This document shows positions 1 through 10,991 of a stretch of 64,000 nt of DNA, in pieces (the first letter of the stretch is position 1; every line of letters begins with the position of its first letter). Position numbers and translations under genes: made by a program. The notes under the pieces were generated by a model, which had not been told where the DNA came from, did no database searches, and saw only the letters and a program-made list of their open reading frames with translations. The stretch is from Arthrobacter sp. GTDB taxonomy: Bacteria > Actinomycetota > Actinomycetes > Actinomycetales > Micrococcaceae. The stretch is from positions 1 through 64,000 of the forward strand of contig JAHFUZ010000003.1 of NCBI GenBank assembly GCA_023264815.1, written 5' to 3'.

Positions 1-190
1 AGCTGTAAAAACCAGACCCAATCCACGGGATGGACAGGCCCAGCCAATTCAACCAATCCAATACAATAAATTGGTATCAACAAACTTGGCACACTATTGA
101 GTTCTCAAACAACAGACACATTCAAATACTTCCCGAAACAATTCATAAATGAATTCTTTTGTTTCGTTTTTCTTCGCTGCGATGTTTTAT

Positions 191-219
191 ACTTTAGTTG
201 ATTCAAGTTTACTTTGCAA
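191..219 (-). promoter_or_regulatory. rrn promoter (-35 TTGCAA, -10 TAAAGT)
   Basis: On the minus strand TTGCAA (219-214) is followed after exactly 17 bases by TAAAGT (196-191), a good sigma-70-type promoter pointing at the rrn leader motif about 80 bases downstream. Further promoters may lie upstream, as rrn operons often have several. Confidence 0.6.
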
Positions 220-371
220 ATCCCGGTTATTTTCCGGATATTCACTCAATAAGCCGAATCCGCCCAGCAAAAAGTGAAACTTTCCATCAGCTTTGTGCTC
301 TGCACATGATGAATTGCTTCAATTTGAAGGGGGTTTGTCACCACTCAGCGGCGGCGACTCAGAAAACATTA

Positions 372-414
372 CACGCTCCTCCGCAGCCGTGCAAATCGGC
401 TGCGGAGGAGCGTG
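372..414 (-). terminator. tyrS terminator hairpin
   Basis: An 18-base perfect inverted repeat (372-389 with 397-414, 7-base loop) begins 19 bases after the tyrS stop. On the minus strand it is followed by TAATGTTTT, a moderate U tract. It separates tyrS from the downstream rRNA operon. Confidence 0.75.
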
Positions 415-433
415 CAATGAAGCGGCAAAGCGA

Positions 434-1744
434 CTAGGGGACCAGGACCTCCACTGTGGCGAGGTTCTTTTTGCCCCGGCGCAGGAGCAGGTACTGCCCG
501 TGCAGGAGCTCATCCTCAGAGATGACAGCTTCCGGGTCGGACACCTTTTCGTTGTTCACGTAGGCACCGCCTTCGCTGACAGTCCGGCGGGCAGCCGATT
601 TGCTGTCCGACAGGCCGGACGCCACCAGCAAGTCAACAATCCCCAGGCCGTCTACCTGAATGCGGGCGGACGGAAGCTCGGAAGTGGCTGCTTCGAGGGT
701 GGGCCTGTCCAGCGCAGCCAAGTCACCGTTGCCAAAAAGAGCAGCCGAAGCGGCGATGACCTTCTCGGTTGCATCCACACCGTGGACCAGGGACGTGACC
801 TCAAACGCGAGCTTGCGCTGGCCTTCCCGGGCAAAGGGACGCTCGGCCACCGAGGCGCCCAGCGCATCGATCTCGGCACGGTTCAGGAACGTGAAGACCT
901 TCAGCCTGTCCACCACGTCGGCGTCGGCGGTGTTGAGCCAGAACTGGTAGAAGGCGTAGGGGCTGCACATGCCGGCGTCGAGCCAGATGGCGTTGCCTTC
1001 GCTCTTGCCGAACTTGGTGCCGTCTGAGTTAGTGATCAGCGGCGTACCCAGGGCGTGGACAGCTTTGCCTTCCACCTTGCGGATCAGTTCCGTACCGCTG
1101 GTGAGGTTGCCCCACTGGTCCGAGCCGCCGGTCTGCAGCACGCAGCCGTAGTCGCGGAAGAGCTGAAGGTAATCCATGCCCTGCAGGATCTGGTAGCTGA
1201 ATTCCGTGTAGCTGATGCCTTCGTCGGAACTGAGGCGGGAGGCCACAGCATCCTTGCGCAGCATGGTGCCCACCCTGTAGTGCTTGCCGATCTCGCGCAG
1301 GAAATCGATGGCACTCAGGGGCGCCGTCCAGTCGAGGTTGTTCACCATGCGCGCCGCGTTGGCGCCGTCGAAACTGAGGAAGCGGCAGACCTGTGCCTGC
1401 AGGTAGCCAACCCACTCATTCACCGTGTCTTTGGTGTTCAGCGTGCGCTCGGCAGTGGGCCGGGGGTCACCGATCAGGCCGGTGGAACCGCCCACAAGTC
1501 CCAGCGGCTTGTGGCCGGCCAGCTGGAGCCGGCGCATCACCAACAGCTGCACGAGGTTGCCCAAGTGAAGGGACGGCGCCGTGGGATCGAACCCGCAGTA
1601 ATACGTGACCGGCTCACCGGCGAGGAGCTTTTCCAGCTCAGCTTCGTCGGTGGAGACGTGGACCAGGCCGCGCCATTTCAGCTCCTGCCAGATGTTGGCG
1701 AAGGTGGGGTCGTTGTGCTGGGATTCGAGATCGTTGAGTTCTGA
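434..1744 (-). CDS. tyrS: Tyrosyl-tRNA synthetase
   Basis: Class I aminoacyl-tRNA synthetase charging tRNA-Tyr with tyrosine in the cytoplasm. The HIGH motif appears as HLGN (residues 61-64) after GFDPTAPS, and the KMSKS loop as KFGKS near residue 245. The C-terminal part is an S4-type RNA-binding domain. The open frame extends upstream, but that extension runs through a hairpin (1772-1806), so I place the start at the GTG at 1744 that opens VSELNDLESQ, giving 436 aa, normal for the bacterial enzyme. It lies between the helD-like gene and the rRNA operon, all on the minus strand. No T-box structure was recognised upstream. Confidence 0.95.
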   Translation of the reverse strand, partial: SELNDLESQHNDPTFANIWQELKWRGLVHVSTDEAELEKLLAGEPVTYYCGFDPTAPSLHLGNLVQLLVMRRLQLAGHKPLGLVGGSTGLIGDPRPTAERTLNTKDTVNEWVGYLQAQVCRFLSFDGANAARMVNNLDWTAPLSAIDFLREIGKHYRVGTMLRKDAVASRLSSDEGISYTEFSYQILQGMDYLQLFRDYGCVLQTGGSDQWGNLTSGTELIRKVEGKAVHALGTPLITNSDGTKFGKSEGNAIWLDAGMCSPYAFYQFWLNTADADVVDRLKVFTFLNRAEIDALGASVAERPFAREGQRKLAFEVTSLVHGVDATEKVIAASAALFGNGDLAALDRPTLEAATSELPSARIQVDGLGIVDLLVASGLSDSKSAARRTVSEGGAYVNNEKVSDPEAVISEDELLHGQYLLLRRGKKNLATVEVLVP

Positions 1745-1771
1745 CACGACTTCTAAGTTAGCAGGATCAAC

Positions 1772-1806
1772 GACGCCCGGCGCCGTCATGAACGGCACCG
1801 GGCGTC
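1772..1806 (-). terminator. Hairpin between the helD-like gene and tyrS
   Basis: Inverted repeat with 15-base arms and one mismatch (1772-1786 with 1792-1806, loop CATGA) begins 37 bases after the helD-like stop codon. There is no clear U tract on the minus strand, so it may be a weak terminator or only an mRNA 3' stabiliser. It lies just upstream of the chosen tyrS start. Confidence 0.5.
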
Positions 1807-1843
1807 AGTAAGGTCAACCCACTTGGATCAAACCGGGTGGGGC

Positions 1844-4072
1844 TTAGCGCTCGATCCCGGCGGGAACCGGGCCGGCCGCGATGAGCCGAAGCCGCTGTGT
1901 GGGGCGGGTCATGGCGACGTAGAGGTCACCCACCCGGCCGTGCTCGTGGTTAAGCATTTCGGAGGGTTCCAGCACCACAACGCCATCAAACTCCAGGCCC
2001 TTCGCCTCGCGGGGACTGATCACCACGATGTCCTGTTCGTAGCTGCCCGCCCCGTTGCCGAGCCGCCGTCCGTAGACGGCGCGCAGGGCTGAGGCGGCCG
2101 CGGGCAGCAGGTCACCGTCGGCAATAACGGCGAGCAGTCCGCCGTCGAGCGCTTCCAGTTCCTCGGGGAGTACCTCGACGAGGCGCTCCACCACCTGACC
2201 GGGATCAACCTTGTCAATGATCGGCGCCCAGCGGCCTTCGCGGACAGCCTTCGGCGCAGACACCACCAGTCCGGCAGCATTGGCCATGCGGGCGGCAGCT
2301 TCGGCGATCTGGGACGGCGTCCGGTAGTTGACCGTCAGCTCTTCGAGCTGCCAGCGGTCGCCAAACATGGGCGCCAGCGCGCCCTGCCAGGAGTTGGCTC
2401 CGGCCACAGAACTGGTCTGGGCGATGTCCCCCACAATCGTGAAGGACTTCAGCGGGCAACGGCGGACCAGGAGCCGCCACTGCATCGGCGAGAGTTCCTG
2501 GGCTTCGTCCACCACAATGTGCCCAAACGCCCACGTGCGGTCGGAGGTGGCACGCTCCGCGGCGGTTTGCCGGGCTTCGCGTTCCTGGTTCTGGTCGGCC
2601 AGTTCCTCGGCAGTCATCATGACGTCGACGCCCATGTGCTCCATGTTCGCCAGCGTCTGCTTGGCGTTGGCGAGGTCGCGGGCGCGGTCGTGTTCCTGCT
2701 GGGCGAGACCACGGTTCGCGGCGGGGTCAAGTTCGCCCAGCAGCTCCGCGGCCTCGTCCAGCAGCGGGACATCCGCCTCCGTCCAGGGTGCGTCCGCCGG
2801 GCGCAGGAGCAGGGACTGCTCCTTCAGGCTCAGGTGCGGTGTGCACGCTGCCAGTACCGCGGGCTTGCTCAGGAGTTCGGTGATCAGCTTCTCCGGAGTC
2901 ATGGGCATCCAGCACAGGTTCAACGCAATCCGGACGTCGCGGGCCGTGCGGACGTCCTCGGCCAGATAGGAGCGGTCGGCGTTGTTGCCGATGCTCCCGG
3001 CCTCCACCAGCTCCGTCATCTGTTCCGTCAGCTCACGGAGCAGGATTTTGACGAACGTCAGGCGTGCCTCGTTATGGGGCTTGCCGGTGGACCTTGCACG
3101 TTCGCGGGCACGGCTGACCTGCCGGGGCGTGAGCACCAGCTTGCGGCCGTCCACCTCGAGGATGCGGTCCTCGGCCGGGATCCGCTGCCGGTTGGCTACG
3201 GCGTTGGCCACAACCTTGGCCATGTCCAGACGTCCCTTGATGGCCGCGACGTCCGCCTCCGGTTCCGGGATGGCATGGATGCCCGGCATCAGGCGGCCCA
3301 CACTCGCCATGACCACGCCGGTCTCACCGAGTGAGGGCAGGACGCGTTCGATGTACTTCATGAACGACGACGACGGCCCCACCAGCAGCACACCGGCAGA
3401 CTTCAGGCGCTCCCGGTGTGTGTAAAGAAGGTAGGCGGCGCGGTGCAGCGCCACAGCTGTTTTGCCGGTACCGGGACCACCCTGGACCACCAGCGCGCCG
3501 GAGATGGAGGACCGGATGATGCGGTCCTGTTCGGACTGGATAGTGCTGACAATGTCTGACATCCGGCCGGTGCGCTTGGAGTCAAGTGCTGCCAGCAGCG
3601 CACCTTCGCCCTGCAGCGACTCGTTGTCCGCCAGCATTTCGGCGTCCAGCACGTCATCCTCAATGGCTTTGACTTCACGCCCCTGCAGGATCAGGTGCCG
3701 GCGGCGCCGGACGCCCTGGCGGTCAAACGCTGTTGCCTGGTAGAAATGGCCGGCCTCGGGCGCACGCCAGTCCACCATGAGCCGTTGCAGGTCGTCAGTA
3801 GTCAGGCCGATGCGGCCGATGTACTGGGCCTCTCCCGAATCCAGGTCGAGGCGCCCGAAGACCAGCCGGTCATCCACCGCATCCAGCTGTGCCAGCCGGT
3901 CCTCGTAGAGCGCCGCGAAAGCGTCACGTTCGGAAACATTCTGCATGGTGCCAACGGCACCGGCCCGGCGGACCTGTGCCAACTGCTTGCGCTTCTCATC
4001 ACGTAGCTCTTCGAGCCTCGCGTACAAGCCAGCAACATAATCGCGTTCGTGGGCCAAATCGGCGTCGAGCAT
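1844..4072 (-). CDS. HelD-like UvrD/Rep superfamily 1 helicase
   Basis: A 742-residue SF1 ATPase. Walker A is GGPGTGKTAVAL near residue 200, motif II is DEAQELSPMQW, followed by GDIAQTSS and the motif IV-like NYRTPSQIAE; the C-terminal motif GLEFDGVVVLEPS precedes an R-rich end. The N-terminal ~150 residues are an acidic and basic helical arm, as in HelD proteins that bind stalled RNA polymerase and help recycle it. The ATG at 4072 is preceded by GGGGAA at good spacing, so two upstream in-frame ATGs are not used. HelD is the best family match; a DNA-repair UvrD paralogue is less likely because the 2A-2B arrangement differs. Its position near tyrS and rrn may be chance. Confidence 0.85.
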   Translation of the reverse strand: MLDADLAHERDYVAGLYARLEELRDEKRKQLAQVRRAGAVGTMQNVSERDAFAALYEDRLAQLDAVDDRLVFGRLDLDSGEAQYIGRIGLTTDDLQRLMVDWRAPEAGHFYQATAFDRQGVRRRRHLILQGREVKAIEDDVLDAEMLADNESLQGEGALLAALDSKRTGRMSDIVSTIQSEQDRIIRSSISGALVVQGGPGTGKTAVALHRAAYLLYTHRERLKSAGVLLVGPSSSFMKYIERVLPSLGETGVVMASVGRLMPGIHAIPEPEADVAAIKGRLDMAKVVANAVANRQRIPAEDRILEVDGRKLVLTPRQVSRARERARSTGKPHNEARLTFVKILLRELTEQMTELVEAGSIGNNADRSYLAEDVRTARDVRIALNLCWMPMTPEKLITELLSKPAVLAACTPHLSLKEQSLLLRPADAPWTEADVPLLDEAAELLGELDPAANRGLAQQEHDRARDLANAKQTLANMEHMGVDVMMTAEELADQNQEREARQTAAERATSDRTWAFGHIVVDEAQELSPMQWRLLVRRCPLKSFTIVGDIAQTSSVAGANSWQGALAPMFGDRWQLEELTVNYRTPSQIAEAAARMANAAGLVVSAPKAVREGRWAPIIDKVDPGQVVERLVEVLPEELEALDGGLLAVIADGDLLPAAASALRAVYGRRLGNGAGSYEQDIVVISPREAKGLEFDGVVVLEPSEMLNHEHGRVGDLYVAMTRPTQRLRLIAAGPVPAGIER

Positions 4073-4106
4073 TAAACGTTCCCCTATCGCAAAAGACAGA
4101 CCGTCC

Positions 4107-4112
4107 ATTCTA
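4107..4112 (-). promoter_or_regulatory. Candidate -10 element (TAGAAT) for the helD-like gene
   Basis: TAGAAT on the minus strand lies about 35 bases upstream of the ATG at 4072, giving a short leader. No convincing -35 hexamer is visible at 17 bases, so this is a weak call. Confidence 0.35.
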
Positions 4113-4228
4113 CAACCATTTTGATTAACATGCCTGCCTGTTCCCCCGCCCCGGATGTCATCCAATGTTCACTTTTCCGGCTGCCTCCATCCGTTTCCGT
4201 GACGGCTCCGGACTGATTCAATACTGCA

Positions 4229-4912
4229 ATGCACCACGAGACGGTCCTGACCGGGTACGGGCTTTCCCTCATCCCGCTGGCACGGCACCACGCTGACGCG
4301 CTGTTTGACTTTGTGGATACCGCCATGTGGTCCGGCCTGGCAGCGCCGCTGCCAGGCACGGCGGGTGACCTTGCATGCCTGTTCGAGGCCAGGATCGCTG
4401 ATCCCGCCGGCTTCGCGTTTGCGGTAACGGACCAGCGGACCGGCGCGTTGCTGGGCACCACCGGCCTGAACGCGTTCGACGCCGGCCAGCAGCGGGTTGA
4501 GGTGGGCGGCACCTTCTTCGGCCGCCAGTTCTGGGGCAGCCACGTGAATCCGGCCAGCAAACACGCGCTGCTCGCCTTTGCCTTTGAGGTGCTCCTCGTG
4601 GAACGGGTCGCTTTCCGTTGCGACGCGCGCAATGAGCGCAGCGCAACAGCAATCGAACGGTTGGGGGCGACGTTCGAGGGTGTGCTGCGGAGCCACCGGA
4701 CAGCACCGGACGGCAGCCGGGCGGACTGCGCAGTTTTCTCGATTCTGCGGACGGAATGGCCCGACGTTCAGCGGAACCTCCACCGCCGGCTGGAGCCGTT
4801 CGCGCAGGACAATGGTTCGGCAGGAAGCCGCTTCGAGGACCAGCCCGGCAGCCACGCTGGCCACCCAACGGCCGCCGCGCCCTACGCCTGCCGTACCTTC
4901 GCTGCCTTGTAG
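4229..4912 (+). CDS. GNAT family N-acetyltransferase (RimJ/RimL type)
   Basis: A 227-residue acetyltransferase resembling RimJ/RimL-type enzymes. The N-terminal half carries the substrate-side strands (LTGYGLSLIPLARHH), the middle has TTGLNAFDAGQQRVEVGGTF, and the acetyl-CoA region reads SKHALLAFAFE followed by RCDARNERSATAIERLGATFEGVLR, a typical RimL ending. The last ~40 residues after PDVQRNL are low in complexity and probably not part of the fold. It is convergent with mpg and overlaps it by 31 bases. Substrate unknown; DNA-repair neighbours do not indicate one. Confidence 0.8.
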   Translation: MHHETVLTGYGLSLIPLARHHADALFDFVDTAMWSGLAAPLPGTAGDLACLFEARIADPAGFAFAVTDQRTGALLGTTGLNAFDAGQQRVEVGGTFFGRQFWGSHVNPASKHALLAFAFEVLLVERVAFRCDARNERSATAIERLGATFEGVLRSHRTAPDGSRADCAVFSILRTEWPDVQRNLHRRLEPFAQDNGSAGSRFEDQPGSHAGHPTAAAPYACRTFAAL

Positions 4913-5556
4913 CGCGAAACAGTCGGGTCATCAGGCAGCCAGAAGCGCCACGGGTAGTCGGCGGAACCGCCGACGCCGGACACCCCCACCCTGGGCCCGG
5001 AACTAAAGGTGGCCGCCGGTGAAGCCGGAAGCCGCAGCCCGAAGGGCTCCGCCAGCGCGTCCCGTCCACTGTCGGCAGTGGTCAGCGCCAGGGCTGCGGC
5101 GAGCCGCGCGGGGCCGCTCGCCAGGTCCTTCGGTGATTTCGACGTCGCCCGCCTCACCTGCGCGAGGTGCCGGCCTTCCACCACCTCCCCCGCCCGGAGC
5201 AGGACTGCAGATGCCGCCCCGGCAGGCCCGCAGACGATGTTGGCGCAGTAGTGCATCCCATAGGTGAAGTAGACGTACAGGTGCCCGGCCGGCCCGAACA
5301 TGGGCGCGTTGCGTGCTGTGGGCCCCCGGAAGGTGTGCGAGCCGGGATCCGGGTGCGGGGAGTCGCCGGGGCCCATGTAGGCCTCCACCTCGGTGATCCG
5401 GATGGCTACCGTTCCCTCGTGGCTGTTGTGGCTCAGGACGGAGCCCAGCAGCAGGGGCGCGATCCGCCGCGCATCACCGGACAGCAGCGCGCGGAGCTGC
5501 TCCGGCGACTGGTCCGGCCCCTGTTCCAGCCACGTGGGACTGCTGCTGACGGCCAT
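4882..5556 (-). CDS. mpg: 3-methyladenine DNA glycosylase (AAG/MPG family)
   Basis: A 224-residue monofunctional glycosylase that removes 3-methyladenine, hypoxanthine and other damaged purines. Family signatures are RITEVEAYMGPGDSPHPD (the E-x-Y region that holds the catalytic Glu), TARNAPMFGPAGHLYVYFTYGMHYCANIVC (base-flipping pocket) and AVLLRAGEVVEG. The C-terminus GVSGVGGSADYPWRFWL is typical. It forms a repair island with the ada-alkA fusion and ogt on the other strand. In mycobacteria mpg is also a near neighbour of tyrS, as I recall, which fits here. Confidence 0.93.
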   Translation of the reverse strand: MAVSSSPTWLEQGPDQSPEQLRALLSGDARRIAPLLLGSVLSHNSHEGTVAIRITEVEAYMGPGDSPHPDPGSHTFRGPTARNAPMFGPAGHLYVYFTYGMHYCANIVCGPAGAASAVLLRAGEVVEGRHLAQVRRATSKSPKDLASGPARLAAALALTTADSGRDALAEPFGLRLPASPAATFSSGPRVGVSGVGGSADYPWRFWLPDDPTVSRYKAAKVRQA

Positions 5557-5634
5557 GCACCGACTCTACCGAACGCCCACGGCCATGTCCGATTTCCGCT
5601 AGCAGACCCCGTGCGCCACTGGCAGGATAGGGGG

Positions 5635-7143
5635 ATGGACTTCTGGCAGCGCTACCGCGCCATCGATGCGCGGGACAGCCGTTTCGACGGACAGTTCTAT
5701 ACAGCTGTCCGCACCACCGGGATTTACTGCCGCCCGTCCTGCCCGGCCCGGACCCCCAAGGCAGCCAATGTGACGTTCTACGAGACGTCCGCCGCAGCGC
5801 ACGACGCCGGCTACCGGGCCTGCAAACGCTGCCTTCCCGAGGCCGTTCCCGGGACGCCTGCCTGGAACGTCAGGCAGGACATCGCCGGCCGGGCCATGCG
5901 GCTGATCAACGACGGCGTCATCAACCGGGACGGGGTGGAAGGCCTGGCGGCACGGCTGGGGTACTCCGCGCGCCAGCTGAACCGGATCCTCAGCCAGGAA
6001 CTCGGTGCCGGCCCGCTGTCCCTGGCCCGGGCCAGCCGCGCCCAGACCGCGCGCACCCTGCTGGTGTCCACCCCCATGAAGCTGGCAGACATCGCCTTCG
6101 CCTCCGGTTTCAGCAGCGTCCGGCAGTTCAACGACACCATGGTGGAGGTCTTCGCCATGACACCCACCGCCCTGCGTGCCACGGCGCGGCACCACAGGGC
6201 CGGGACGGCGCCGGCCGCGGGGACGTCCCTGACGCTCAGCCTGCCCTACCGCGAACCGTTCGATCCCGGCATCTTTGCTTTCCTCGCTGTCCGTGCCATC
6301 CCCGGGGTCGAGGCGGGGACACCGACGTCGTACGCCCGGACCCTCCGACTCCCCCACGGCGATGCCCGCTTCAGCGTCAATTACGACGGCGGCACGCCCG
6401 GGCGGCCGCTGATCCTCACCATCGGCGCGGTGGACCTGAGGGACCTGCCGGCCCTGCTGAGCAGGGTCCGCCGGCTTTTTGACCTTGATGCGGACCCTGT
6501 GGCAATCGACGGTGCATTGGCTGCGGATCCCCGGCTGACGGACGCCGTAGTGCGTGCCCCGGGGATGAGGATGCCTGGAGCGGTGGACCCGCAGGAGCTC
6601 CTCGTCCGGGCCATGATCGGGCAGCAGATCACCGTGGCGGCTGCCCGGACCGCACTGACGCAGCTGTCCGCAGCCGGCAGTCCCAGCCTGGTTCCCGGAG
6701 AGGGACTGGACCGGTTGTTTCCGACGGCAGCTGAGATTGCCGGCTCCGGTTATACGCTCCTGCGCGGACCCCAGCGGCGGATTGATGCTCTCCGGTCCGC
6801 TGCCTCGGCTCTGGCTTCGGGGGAACTCGATTTTGGCTACGGCGACGATATGCCGGGGCTGGAGGCGAAACTGCTTCCTCTCCCGGGAGTGGGTCCGTGG
6901 ACAGTGGGGTACGTGGCCATGCGGGTGCTCGGCGCCCCGGACGTGTTCCTGGCCAACGACGCCGCGGTGCGGAACGGCATCCGCGCGCTGGCTGCGGAAC
7001 ATGCGGGCAACCATGCGCCGTCGCCCGATTTCCGCGAAGTCAGCCCGTGGCGGTCCTACGCCACCATGCACCTGTGGCGCGCCGCGGCGGCGCCGAAGAC
7101 TCCAGTACCCAAGCAGAATGTTCCAGAGAAAGTGATGCCATGA
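5635..7143 (+). CDS. Ada-like methyl-phosphotriester sensor fused to AlkA glycosylase
   Basis: A 502-residue fusion. Residues 1-75 are the Ada zinc domain with the four cysteines C32, C36, C63 and C66; C32 is the likely methyl acceptor from phosphotriesters. An AraC-type helix-turn-helix follows (about 85-175, GVEGLAARLGYSARQLNR and LADIAFASGFSSVRQFND). The C-terminal ~300 residues are an AlkA 3-methyladenine DNA glycosylase II with the helix-hairpin-helix LPGVGPWTVGYVAMR and the catalytic Asp in LANDAAVR. The ATG at 5635 follows AGGATAGGGG. It probably senses methylation damage, activates its own operon and repairs bases. It overlaps ogt by ATGA, so the two are translationally coupled. Confidence 0.92.
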   Translation: MDFWQRYRAIDARDSRFDGQFYTAVRTTGIYCRPSCPARTPKAANVTFYETSAAAHDAGYRACKRCLPEAVPGTPAWNVRQDIAGRAMRLINDGVINRDGVEGLAARLGYSARQLNRILSQELGAGPLSLARASRAQTARTLLVSTPMKLADIAFASGFSSVRQFNDTMVEVFAMTPTALRATARHHRAGTAPAAGTSLTLSLPYREPFDPGIFAFLAVRAIPGVEAGTPTSYARTLRLPHGDARFSVNYDGGTPGRPLILTIGAVDLRDLPALLSRVRRLFDLDADPVAIDGALAADPRLTDAVVRAPGMRMPGAVDPQELLVRAMIGQQITVAAARTALTQLSAAGSPSLVPGEGLDRLFPTAAEIAGSGYTLLRGPQRRIDALRSAASALASGELDFGYGDDMPGLEAKLLPLPGVGPWTVGYVAMRVLGAPDVFLANDAAVRNGIRALAAEHAGNHAPSPDFREVSPWRSYATMHLWRAAAAPKTPVPKQNVPEKVMP

Positions 7144-7772
7144 CCGCCCAGTTGCTGACCCTGTCCTCCCCGGACGGCCCCTTCACCATCCTGGCCAGGG
7201 ACGGCGTGGTCCTGGCTTCCGGATGGACCGCCGACCTCAGTGAGCTGACGGGGCAGATCCATCCGGAGCTGCGCCCGGCCGATGTTGAGGCGGTGGCTGA
7301 TTTGGGCCCGATTTCCCGGGCTGTGGAAAAGTTCTATGCCGGGGAACCCGCTCCTGCCATGGCCGTTCCCGTCCTCCAGAAGTCCGGGCCGTTCAGGTCG
7401 CACGCCTGGGATGTGCTGCGGACGGTGCGGCCAGGGTTCCCTGTGACGTACACGGAGTACGCCGAATTGTCGGGAAATGCCAAGGCCGTCCGCGCCGCGG
7501 CCAGCGCCTGCGCGTTCAACGCCGCGGCCCTGTTCGTGCCGTGCCACCGGGTCATCCGCACCGACGGCTCCCTGGGCGGTTTCCGCTGGGGCTTGGCCAT
7601 CAAGGAAAGCCTGCTGGCCCGGGAGGCCAGGGAGAGCCAGCTAGGCCGCGACGCCGGTAATCATGCCGCCGCCCTAACGCAAAACGCTCTCTCACCTAAT
7701 GCAGGAATATCGCCGACGCTCTCTCACTTTCTTGAAGAAAGTGAGAGAGCATCAGCCAAAAACCCGCGTTAA
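7140..7772 (+). CDS. ogt: Methylated-DNA--protein-cysteine methyltransferase
   Basis: A 210-residue suicide methyltransferase removing methyl groups from O6-methylguanine. The active-site motif is VPCHRVI with Cys135; VTYTEYAELSGNAKAVRAAASACAFN is the preceding winged-helix region and GGFRWGLAIKESLLARE the end of the normal fold. ATGA overlap couples it to the ada-alkA gene. Odd: after about residue 176 the reading frame runs through a palindromic repeat element (7681-7786), adding some 33 residues such as ALTQNALSPN that are not part of the family. The stop codon lies between two repeat copies. Confidence 0.92.
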   Translation: MTAQLLTLSSPDGPFTILARDGVVLASGWTADLSELTGQIHPELRPADVEAVADLGPISRAVEKFYAGEPAPAMAVPVLQKSGPFRSHAWDVLRTVRPGFPVTYTEYAELSGNAKAVRAAASACAFNAAALFVPCHRVIRTDGSLGGFRWGLAIKESLLAREARESQLGRDAGNHAAALTQNALSPNAGISPTLSHFLEESERASAKNPR

Positions 7773-7786
7773 GTGAGAGAGCGTCG
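7681..7786. repeat. Nested palindromic GCTCTCTCAC repeat element
   Basis: Four copies of GCTCTCTCAC, two direct (7686-7695, 7718-7727) and two inverted (7741-7750, 7773-7782). The inner pair forms a 16-base perfect stem with a 1-base loop (7718-7733 with 7735-7750). Outer sequences CCTAAC and GGTTAGG also pair. It separates the convergent ends of ogt and argH and probably acts as a bidirectional terminator; it also supplies the last codons of ogt. Confidence 0.75.
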
Positions 7787-7791
7787 GGGGG

Positions 7792-10412
<2,621 letters not shown>

Positions 10413-10454
10413 GAGAGTGCTCCTTAGTTGTTTGGTTCTTGGTTGTCTTCAAGT

Positions 10455-10991
10455 TTATTGGCCGCTGCCGGCTTCCTCGGCAAGCTGCAGGAACCGGACG
10501 GCGAGGTCCTGGCCGCCCTGCGGATCCCTGGAGACCAGCAGCACGGTGTCGTCACCGGCGATGGTCCCCAGGATGGAAGGCATCACGGAATGGTCGATCG
10601 CCAGCGCCAGGAAGTTTGCCGCACCGGGCGGGGTCCGGAGCACGGCGATGTTGGCTGACGCTTCCGCAGTCACCAGCAGTTCGCTGCACAGCCGGGCCAG
10701 CCGGGCATCCAGGATTTCCTGGCTGACCCCGCTTTTGGCCGCCCGCTCGCCGCCTTCGCCGGGGACGGCGTAAACCAGCACACCCTCTTTGCCGCGGACG
10801 CGGACAGCGCCGAGTTCCACGAGATCCCGGGACAGTGTTGCCTGGGTGACCTGGACGCCGTCGTCCGCCAGCAACGCGGCAAGCTCCGCCTGGGAGCGCA
10901 CCGATTCACCCGTCAGGATGGCGGCGATGCGCGCCTGGCGGGCCGTTTTGGTGGCCGGGCTGGAGCCCGGCGCTGCGGACGGCACGGACAT
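10455..10991 (-). CDS. argR: Arginine repressor ArgR
   Basis: Hexameric arginine-sensing repressor, 178 residues. The N-terminal winged helix is TARQARIAAILTGESVRSQAELAALL with the DNA-contacting VTQATLSRDLVELGAVRVR; the C-terminal oligomerisation and arginine-binding part contains RTPPGAANFLALAIDHS and ILGTIAGDDTVLLVSRD (the GTIAGDDT motif). The ATG at 10991 overlaps the argF stop (TAATG). It most likely represses its own operon through the candidate ARG boxes upstream of argC. Confidence 0.95.
   Translation of the reverse strand: MSVPSAAPGSSPATKTARQARIAAILTGESVRSQAELAALLADDGVQVTQATLSRDLVELGAVRVRGKEGVLVYAVPGEGGERAAKSGVSQEILDARLARLCSELLVTAEASANIAVLRTPPGAANFLALAIDHSVMPSILGTIAGDDTVLLVSRDPQGGQDLAVRFLQLAEEAGSGQ

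Larger units (their letters stand above)
1..433 (-). promoter_or_regulatory. rRNA operon leader and promoter region (16S lies beyond the left edge)
   Basis: No protein gene is credible here. Read on the minus strand, 114-85 contains the conserved actinobacterial rrn leader motif TGTTTGAGAACTCAATAGTG (boxA/boxC-like, just before the 16S gene). The region is far more AT-rich than the rest of the window, as expected upstream of rrn. The mature 16S would begin left of position 1, so the RNA gene itself is not annotated. A promoter lies further upstream (191-219), and the tyrS terminator closes the region on its right side. Confidence 0.8.

Noticed and set aside
1399..1844. T-box leader for tyrS
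   Set aside because: Only a simple palindrome is present upstream; no T-box motif (AGGGTGGnACCGCG-like) or specifier structure.
5599..7071. 490-codon minus-strand frame opposite ada-alkA
   Set aside because: Antisense shadow of a protein with clear Ada and AlkA motifs.
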